Below are positions 58,461 to 64,000 of a DNA stretch of 64,000 nt, piece by piece. Origin of the DNA: a virus; IMG/VR virus record IMGVR_UViG_3300032893_000009, positions 1-64,000 of that record. One strand, 5' to 3'. The position numbers and the translations under genes were made by a program. How positions within the stretch are numbered: the stretch's first letter is position 1; each line of letters opens with the position of its first letter. The notes under the pieces were generated by a model. It made no database searches and was not told where the DNA came from. It was given only the letters and a program-made list of their open reading frames with translations.

Positions 58461-61271
58461 ATGAGACTGCTGTTCACGAGTGATTGGCAGGTTCATTTCA
58501 GTAACATGCTGGAGTGTGAACTTTCGCTGGAGGAATTGCTGGCCGCCGCCGACAAGTACAAGCCTGCGGTGATCATCCACGGCGGCGACATGAAAGAGGA
58601 CTACTCGCCTGTGGACGTGGAGGTGGTGAAGTTTGCCGTCCGGGCAGTGCGCCGCATTCGGGAGGCCGGGCACCGGTTCATCATCAATCTGGGCAACCAC
58701 GACCGCATCAGCCAGTCGAGCGAGTCCAAGGACTGGCTGGATGTGCTGGCCGCCGCCGGGGCTGAGGTGGTCACCAAGCCTGCCATCAAGAAAATCGGGA
58801 ATTTGGCCCTGTGCTGCCTTCCGTTCACGGCGGACAGGGAAATGCTCATCAAGGGGGCAAAAGCCCTGCTACGGGCTTCTGCGGGCCACCACGGGCCTAA
58901 AATCCTGCTCTTCCATACCGAGATTGCCGGTGCGGTGCTGAATTCTGCTGGAAGGCTGGGCCACGGCCCCACCCCAGAGGAGCTGGGCTTCGATCAGTAC
59001 GACGCCTGTTTCGGCGGCCATATTCACAACCACCAGAGGATCAGCGAGAACAGCTGGTATATCGGAGCCCCGTTTGCGCAGGACTGGGGCGACGCCAATT
59101 CCAGCCGGGGTCATCTGCTAGTAGATGTAGTACAGACGGTGGGGGTGAAGCAGCTGCGCACTGATATTCCTCACTGGTACGACGTGGGCTATCTGGAGGA
59201 GAACAAGATCACCCCCGAGGCCGGAGCCTACATCCGGTCCAAGGTGCCGGTGACCAGTCGCCGCATCACCGATCAGCTGCGCGAGGAAGAGGAGCGTATT
59301 CGTGCGAAGTACGGCGAGGTGCGGGTTCACACCGTTCCGGTGCTGGTGGACGAGACCCCTGATCAGATGGTGCTCAAGGGTGCCACCGACCGGGAGAAGA
59401 TCGAGCAGTACGTGGCAGCGACCATCACCGAGCAGCACCGCTTCGAGCCCGCGCAGGCGGTCAGCTACATGGAGTCCAAGCTGCAGGGTCTGAAGGAGGG
59501 CGCGCAGGGCGGCGATCTGCATTTCGTGGGCGTGGAGGCGCATAACGTTCTGGTGTTCGAGGACGTGAAGATGCGGCTGGAGAAGCTGGGACTGGTGCTG
59601 GTGCGCGGGGAAAGCGAGGACTGGCCCGGGCGCTCCAACGGCACCGGCAAGAGCAGCCTGCTGAGTCTGGTTCCGATTGCCATGTTCGGGGTGGTGCCCA
59701 ACAAGAAGCAGAAGGCCGATGCGTGGGCTTACGAGCGCGACGAGGCTCCGGCTACGGTGCGCTTGTTGTTGCAAGACGCAGCCAAGCGCAAGATCGAGAT
59801 CATCCGGGGCCGCAGGCCGCACCTGATTCAACTGCGCATCGACGGTGAGGACAAGTCTTCAGGCATCCGAGGCACTGGCAAGAACGAGACACAGGGCCTC
59901 ATCGAGCAGGTGACCGGCTACGATATGCAGATGCTGATGAACGCCGTGTACATCGATCAGGCGGTGGCCAACAGCTTCGTATTCGGCACCCCCAGCGGAC
60001 GCATGGACCTGATTGCCCGCTTCCAGAACCTCGAACGCTTCGACAAGGCTCTTGCGGCGGTGGGCGCGGATTACAAGCGCTGGGAAGGAGCCGTACCACC
60101 GTTGACCGCCCAGATTGAATTATGGGAGCAGGAGATTGATGGGCTGAAGGACGAGCTGCATGCAATCGAACAGGAGCAGAAGTCGAACTGGGGCGAGCAG
60201 CTGAAGGAGGAGCAGGCCAAGCTGGGCAACCTCGTGGAACAGCATGCGGCGCTGTCCGGTGTGGCTGCCACCTATGCGGAGATGCAGCGTGAGCTGGACG
60301 ATCTGCTTGCCGACCGTCATAGGGAGCTTGCAGATGTGGAGAAGCTGGACCGGCAGGTGCATGTGGCCAAGGACCGGGCGGAGCGCGGACGCGAGCTGGT
60401 GAGGGCTGGGCAGTGCCCCACCTGCGCGCAGCCCACCAAGAATCTGGGCGACACGCTGGTGAAGAGCTTCGAGAACAAGGCCAAGGAGATCGAGAGCATA
60501 GCACTGCGGCACCGGGACGCGGTAGACGGGTTGGACCGGAAGGTGGCCGATATTTCCACGAAGCTGGGCAAATTCCAACTGCAGATGACAGGATTGGAAG
60601 GCGAACTGAGCGTCAGCCGTGGCCGGGTGCGCGATCTGCAGAAGGTTGCTGACGAAGAGGCTGAGCGCAACCAGACCCGGGCGGCCAAGATCGAGCGCAT
60701 GTCTTTCGAGCTGGCTTTGAAGAAGCGCTACCGCAGGGCGGCGGTCGCAGCGCGGCAGGAACTGATCGTCGGGCTGGAGATGCTGGAGTATGCAAAGAAG
60801 GCCTTTCACCGCAGCGGCATTCCGCTCTACCTTTCCGTGGGGCTGTGCCCGCTGCTCAATCAGGCTGCCGATGAGTACAGCGAGATTTTTACGGATGGCA
60901 AGCTCAAGGTGACCTTCCGCGTCGAGGACGGGGAGTTTGTGGTGGACGTGGTCAACCCGGTGGGCTCGGGGACCACCGAGGGCCAGTCTGCCGGTGAGTC
61001 GGCGATGGCTGGTCTCATCGCGGCATTTTCCGTGCGCGAGGCCGCGCCCAAGACCAATCTGTTGATCTTGGATGAGCCGGGCACGCATCTGGACCCCGAG
61101 GGGTGCCGCCAGTTTGCACGGGGAATTCTGAAGCTGAAGGACCGCTTCGAGACCATCATGCTGGTCACGCATAATGCTTATATTGCGTCACTTCTCTCTG
61201 GTGAAACGGTCTACACTGTACGGAAGCGGAGCGGACGAAGCAAGCTCTATCTATCATCAAGGAGAGGGTAA
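58461..61271 (+). CDS. Fused SbcD-SbcC (Mre11-Rad50-like) nuclease-ATPase
   Basis: 936 residues from ATG 58461 (GAGG, 6-base spacer; GTG 58449 is an alternative). Residues 1-340 are a metallophosphoesterase nuclease: [38 protein letters not shown] and [10 protein letters not shown]. Then an SMC-like ATPase: Walker [15 protein letters not shown] (near 390), coiled coils on both sides of a zinc hook CPTCAQP (near 652), a signature region and Walker [15 protein letters not shown] (near 866). In T4 and bacteria these are two proteins (gp47/gp46, SbcD/SbcC). It would trim DNA ends for recombination. Confidence 0.85.
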   Translation: MRLLFTSDWQVHFSNMLECELSLEELLAAADKYKPAVIIHGGDMKEDYSPVDVEVVKFAVRAVRRIREAGHRFIINLGNHDRISQSSESKDWLDVLAAAGAEVVTKPAIKKIGNLALCCLPFTADREMLIKGAKALLRASAGHHGPKILLFHTEIAGAVLNSAGRLGHGPTPEELGFDQYDACFGGHIHNHQRISENSWYIGAPFAQDWGDANSSRGHLLVDVVQTVGVKQLRTDIPHWYDVGYLEENKITPEAGAYIRSKVPVTSRRITDQLREEEERIRAKYGEVRVHTVPVLVDETPDQMVLKGATDREKIEQYVAATITEQHRFEPAQAVSYMESKLQGLKEGAQGGDLHFVGVEAHNVLVFEDVKMRLEKLGLVLVRGESEDWPGRSNGTGKSSLLSLVPIAMFGVVPNKKQKADAWAYERDEAPATVRLLLQDAAKRKIEIIRGRRPHLIQLRIDGEDKSSGIRGTGKNETQGLIEQVTGYDMQMLMNAVYIDQAVANSFVFGTPSGRMDLIARFQNLERFDKALAAVGADYKRWEGAVPPLTAQIELWEQEIDGLKDELHAIEQEQKSNWGEQLKEEQAKLGNLVEQHAALSGVAATYAEMQRELDDLLADRHRELADVEKLDRQVHVAKDRAERGRELVRAGQCPTCAQPTKNLGDTLVKSFENKAKEIESIALRHRDAVDGLDRKVADISTKLGKFQLQMTGLEGELSVSRGRVRDLQKVADEEAERNQTRAAKIERMSFELALKKRYRRAAVAARQELIVGLEMLEYAKKAFHRSGIPLYLSVGLCPLLNQAADEYSEIFTDGKLKVTFRVEDGEFVVDVVNPVGSGTTEGQSAGESAMAGLIAAFSVREAAPKTNLLILDEPGTHLDPEGCRQFARGILKLKDRFETIMLVTHNAYIASLLSGETVYTVRKRSGRSKLYLSSRRG

Positions 61272-61498
61272 TGAAGAACGAGGGCAAGCGTGAGCAGGGC
61301 AGCGTGAAGTGGTTCAATGCTGCCAAGGGGTTCGGGTTCATCGGGCGCAGTGAGGGTGATGATGTGTTTGTGCATTACTCCGGCGTGCGCGGAGACGGCT
61401 TCAGGAAGCTGGATGAGGGTGACCTAGTAGAGTTCTCTCTACAGGCATCCAAGACCAAACCGGGGAAGTTTGAGGCCATTGACGTAGTGAAGGTGTAA
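61271..61498 (+). CDS. Cold-shock domain protein
   Basis: 75 residues; start overlaps the preceding stop (TAATG), ribosome site [30 protein letters not shown] with [10 protein letters not shown] contains the RNP1 (KGFGFI) and RNP2 (VFVHY) motifs of cold-shock proteins, which bind single-stranded nucleic acid and melt RNA structure. Possible role in phage mRNA translation or antitermination. Confidence 0.88.
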   Translation: MKNEGKREQGSVKWFNAAKGFGFIGRSEGDDVFVHYSGVRGDGFRKLDEGDLVEFSLQASKTKPGKFEAIDVVKV

Positions 61499-61502
61499 GC
61501 CT

Positions 61503-61946
61503 ATGAGGATCGCAGTGGTGGGAGCTAAGGAAAGGGATACGGAGGAGGATCGTCTGCTGGTTGAGAAGCTGGTGGAGCAGATTTCCTCCGAAGCCCCGCA
61601 CACCGTGTTCGTCGGAATGATGACGCACATCGGGGTGGGGCGGTTTCTCAAGGACAAAATTCTGCGGCGCGACGGCAACGGCAGTTTCTCCTTCTCCATG
61701 ATCGAGTGCTCGGTGCGGGTCTTCGCCCGGGGCATGTCCAAGAGCGATCTGGTGCAGATTTATCTGGCGCGCAACGCCACGCCGTTTGAGATCAGTGACA
61801 TGCTGATTTACCTCGCTTCAGAGGACCGGCGCGGCACCTGCGAAGAGCTGCTGGAGCGCTTTCATCATGCGGGCAGGCCGGTGCTGGTGCTGATGCCGGG
61901 TGACCCGTTGCCGGAGCGTATTCTGGAAAGCGCGGAGGTAGCATGA
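61503..61946 (+). CDS. Rossmann/SLOG-like protein, tentative
   Basis: 147 residues. It opens MRIAVVGAKERDTEEDRLLV, a strand followed by a nucleotide-binding-like turn, and contains PHTVFVGMMTHIGVGRFLKD and a late strand RPVLVLMPGDPLPERIL. The layout resembles SLOG or nucleoside deoxyribosyltransferase-like folds. No catalytic residues can be named. Stop overlaps the next start (ATGA). Confidence 0.55.
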   Translation: MRIAVVGAKERDTEEDRLLVEKLVEQISSEAPHTVFVGMMTHIGVGRFLKDKILRRDGNGSFSFSMIECSVRVFARGMSKSDLVQIYLARNATPFEISDMLIYLASEDRRGTCEELLERFHHAGRPVLVLMPGDPLPERILESAEVA

Positions 61947-62155
61947 CCTACCATTCGCTGAGCGACAGCGGGATGACGCCGGAGGAGCGCCGTCAAGAGG
62001 CCAATGTCATCATTGCCATATTCAATGACTGCGACGCGCTGGGTAGGCTGAGCCGCAACGAGTATGAATTCGTAGAGAAGATGGCGAAGGGCTTTCCGGT
62101 TTCGACGAGCCAGCTCTTCTGGCTCAGGGATTTGAAAAGCAAGTATTGCGAGTGA
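61943..62155 (+). CDS. Small protein, unknown
   Basis: 70 residues, start overlapping the preceding stop. Helical (MTPEERRQEANVIIAIFNDC, RNEYEFVEKMAKGFPVSTSQ). No motif recognised. Part of a run of three small genes. Confidence 0.6.
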   Translation: MTYHSLSDSGMTPEERRQEANVIIAIFNDCDALGRLSRNEYEFVEKMAKGFPVSTSQLFWLRDLKSKYCE

Positions 62156-62162
62156 GGAGCGT

Positions 62163-62444
62163 ATGAGCAAAGAAGACGTAGCACGGTACAGGGCGGCTGC
62201 CCATGCAATGCAGACTGCGGTGGCTATGAGCATGGAGGTCGATCCGGGCGATTGCACCCCCAAGCATCTTCGAGTGGGTGTCAATTCAGCTCTGTGTGAT
62301 AGCGGAGCCATGGCCGCGCTGCTTATTGCCAAGGGTCTGATCACCCGGGATGAATACGAGAAGGCGGTTGCGGACATGATGGAAGCTGAGGTGCAGCGCT
62401 ACCGCGAGGAGTTGGGTCTGCCGGACAACGTGATATTTTGGTGA
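62163..62444 (+). CDS. Small helical protein, unknown
   Basis: 93 residues behind GAGGAGCGT. Helical throughout, with a central Cys/Gly segment (NSALCDSGAMAALLIAKGLI) and an acidic C-terminal helix (EYEKAVADMMEAEVQRYREE). No family recognised. Confidence 0.6.
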   Translation: MSKEDVARYRAAAHAMQTAVAMSMEVDPGDCTPKHLRVGVNSALCDSGAMAALLIAKGLITRDEYEKAVADMMEAEVQRYREELGLPDNVIFW

Positions 62445-62453
62445 GGTAAGCGT

Positions 62454-63230
62454 ATGACAGTTGCTGTGTGTACCATGGGCTGCGACCGCAAGGCTGCAGA
62501 GGGCCAGCCATCTTGGCCTTATCTGTTCGATCTGGACGGCGATTACACCCTTTACATCAACTACGAGTCCACGCATGAAGACAGCGGGGCAAAGTGTGAC
62601 GCCATTGCCGAGGTTGAGGCGCTTGCGCAAAAGTTTCCTCAACGGGTCTGGTCCTTTGACGAGTGGGTCTGGAACACACCTCACGGCACACTCTGGCGTC
62701 ACCGTCCCCAGTACGATCAGGATCAGAACCGGCTGGCCAGCATCGTGACGGCACGGAATATGTGCGTGGAATATGCCATGCAGACCAATGCCAGCCACCT
62801 ATTGTTCTGCGACGCTGACATCATTCCGCCCCGCGACGTGATTCCCAAGCTGCTGGAGCTTAACCGCGATGCGACTTGTGGGCTGGTGCATGGCCGTGGT
62901 GTCCACTCCTCCTGCCAGTATCTGTTTGGCGAGAAGCGGCGCTGGCGGCAGGGTGACCCATCCTACGAGGTCGTGGAGTGCGAGCACGGCAACATCGGCT
63001 TCACCATGATCTCGCGCAAGCTGTTCGAGGCGGTGCGCTTCCGTTACGGCATGTCGATGTATGCCGACGGGCGTAATTGCTTCACCAGCGACGATCCGGC
63101 CTTCCATGCCGACTGCCATCTCAAGTTCGGTACATGGCCTTGGCTCAGGATGGACGTTGAAGGAAAGCATGTGGGCGACCTCAAGGCCGAAGACGTGGCT
63201 GGCTGGGGCGCAGCGGAACCTGCGAGGTAA
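62454..63230 (+). CDS. Glycosyltransferase-like protein (GT-A fold)
   Basis: 258 residues behind GAGGTAAGCGT. The centre has SIVTARNMCVEYAMQTNASH and LLFCDADIIPPRDVIPKLLE, in which DAD is the metal and sugar-nucleotide site of GT-A enzymes, and FTMISRKLFEAVRF. A C-terminal DVEGKHVGDLKAEDV may coordinate the acceptor. It starts a sugar-related cluster. The acceptor (virion protein, DNA or host glycan) is unknown. Confidence 0.7.
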   Translation: MTVAVCTMGCDRKAAEGQPSWPYLFDLDGDYTLYINYESTHEDSGAKCDAIAEVEALAQKFPQRVWSFDEWVWNTPHGTLWRHRPQYDQDQNRLASIVTARNMCVEYAMQTNASHLLFCDADIIPPRDVIPKLLELNRDATCGLVHGRGVHSSCQYLFGEKRRWRQGDPSYEVVECEHGNIGFTMISRKLFEAVRFRYGMSMYADGRNCFTSDDPAFHADCHLKFGTWPWLRMDVEGKHVGDLKAEDVAGWGAAEPAR

Positions 63231-63232
63231 TC

Positions 63233-63925
63233 ATGCCCGTTTTGAATGCTACTGTGCGCGACTTCAACGTCTTCAAAACCAGTTGGCAGGGGCCTAGCTA
63301 TTCACAGCTTGGCCAAGACGTGTGGGTGATTTTTCAATTGGGCAGGAAGGCCAACGGCTATTTTGTGGAGATCGGCGCTGGCGATGGTGTGATCAATAGC
63401 AACACCTGCATGTTGGAAAGAAAGTTCAATTGGCAAGGGGTACTGGTTGAACCACGTCGTTCTGCGATCCCTTCATTGCTTGCCAACCGTCCCCTCAGCG
63501 TGAAAATGGGGTACTGTGTGATTGGGAATAAGGCTTGGCCTCCGGGGCAAGAACACAGTGTTCCTTTTACTGAAATGCAGTGGGGAGATTTATCAGTGCA
63601 GGAGGGGTATGGGCAAGACCACATGGCCCTGCACCGCCAGCCGCTTGACACGTACCCTGTCTATGCTTACACGCTGGATGAGATTCTGCATTATGCTCAG
63701 GCACCAAAGCAGATTGACTACATGAGCATTGATACCGAGGGAAGCGAGTACGATATTCTGGCGGCATTCGATTTTAGCCGCTACGACATTCAGCTTTTGA
63801 CTGTGGAGCACAACTTCACCGAGAACCGGGCAAAGACCCGTGCGCTGCTTGAGGCCAACGGCTACTTCTGTGTGGACTGGCCGGAGGTCACGGCTTTTGA
63901 CGATTGGTTTATCAAGGAGAGGTGA
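63233..63925 (+). CDS. FkbM-family methyltransferase
   Basis: 230 residues. S-adenosylmethionine-binding loop YFVEIGAGDGVINSNTCMLE, acceptor region WQGVLVEPRRSAIPSLLANR and the FkbM signature IDYMSIDTEGSEYDILAAFD. FkbM enzymes usually O-methylate sugars or secondary metabolites. Next to a glycosyltransferase, it probably methylates a glycan. Stop overlaps the next start (TGATG). Confidence 0.8.
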   Translation: MPVLNATVRDFNVFKTSWQGPSYSQLGQDVWVIFQLGRKANGYFVEIGAGDGVINSNTCMLERKFNWQGVLVEPRRSAIPSLLANRPLSVKMGYCVIGNKAWPPGQEHSVPFTEMQWGDLSVQEGYGQDHMALHRQPLDTYPVYAYTLDEILHYAQAPKQIDYMSIDTEGSEYDILAAFDFSRYDIQLLTVEHNFTENRAKTRALLEANGYFCVDWPEVTAFDDWFIKER

Positions 63926-64000
63926 TGAAGGCGCTTGTAATTGGAGATCATGGTTTTGTTGGACGGCATCTCTGCCCCATGCTGCACAAGGCGGGGTACG
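63925..64000 (+). CDS. Rossmann-fold sugar epimerase-like protein (3' end outside window)
   Basis: Only 25 codons are present: MKALVIGDHGFVGRHLCPML and HKAGY. The GxxGxxG nucleotide-binding turn (GDHGFVG) at a strand-turn-helix start is typical of NAD-dependent epimerase/dehydratase proteins. Ribosome site AAGGAGAGG. Its place after a glycosyltransferase and an FkbM methyltransferase supports a sugar role. Confidence 0.6.
   Translation, partial: MKALVIGDHGFVGRHLCPMLHKAGY

Noticed and set aside
1-64000. tRNA genes, CRISPR arrays, integrase or attachment site, reverse transcriptase (diversity-generating system)
   Set aside because: I saw no cloverleaf-like sequence, no regularly spaced repeats with unique spacers, and no integrase or reverse transcriptase motifs. 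The repeats at 1-2435 are coding.

Overview
The window is the interior of a large tailed bacteriophage genome (Caudoviricetes). Apart from one doubtful 29-residue reading frame, every gene lies on the plus strand. Genes are packed tightly, many stop and start codons overlap (ATGA, TGATG, GTGA), and no gap exceeds about 220 bases. There is no contractile sheath gene, there is a 1450-residue tape measure protein, and a tail chaperone frameshift arrangement is visible; together these point to a long, non-contractile tail (siphovirus-like). Terminase, portal and lysis genes were not found and may lie outside the window. The host cannot be named. Several genes seem to be read from leaderless transcripts with TAnnnT -10 boxes, which suggests a host lineage that tolerates leaderless mRNA.

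Layout. 1-2619 is the truncated end of a protein built of about 22 repeats. 2616-5493 holds a small Ig-like protein, a prohead protease with an in-frame internal scaffold start, and the major capsid protein, closed by a strong terminator. 5555-14732 is an accessory block between capsid and connector genes: a homing-endonuclease remnant, a 1186-residue multi-domain protein (zeta-type kinase, HAD, Fic-like, ParB-like domains), a 1264-residue repeat protein ending in a kinase-like domain, and an inorganic-pyrophosphatase-like protein. 14729-22550 carries head-tail connector, neck, tail completion, terminator, tube and chaperone genes, interrupted by two homing endonucleases. 22552-32248 has the tape measure and a 1664-residue tail protein ending in a Hint/mini-intein domain.

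32273-38600 has an SF2 helicase, a run of small unknown genes behind a regulatory gap (34766-34984), and a DnaB-like helicase. 38612-49345 mixes replication genes (PD-(D/E)XK nuclease, primase, 5'-3' exonuclease, clamp-like protein), a nucleotidyltransferase-TPR-glycosyltransferase fusion, two HNH homing endonucleases, a HAD protein, a sigma-like/histone-H1-like composite protein and a DNA adenine methylase. 49494-61498 is the core replisome and recombination set: a uracil-DNA glycosylase/polymerase A fusion interrupted by a LAGLIDADG-type intein, a gp32-like SSB, a RecA/UvsX-like recombinase, a DnaX-like clamp loader, a fused SbcD-SbcC protein and a cold-shock protein. 61503-64000 ends with small genes and a sugar-related cluster (glycosyltransferase, FkbM methyltransferase, start of a Rossmann epimerase-like protein).

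How it fits together. The phage appears to bring most of its own replication machinery (two helicases, primase, polymerase with proofreading and uracil-excision domains, clamp-like protein, loader, SSB, recombinase, end-processing nuclease). The effector-like proteins sit directly after the capsid gene, a location that would suit proteins packaged in the head and delivered with DNA. Selfish elements are abundant: four apparent homing endonucleases, one remnant, one intein and one Hint domain.
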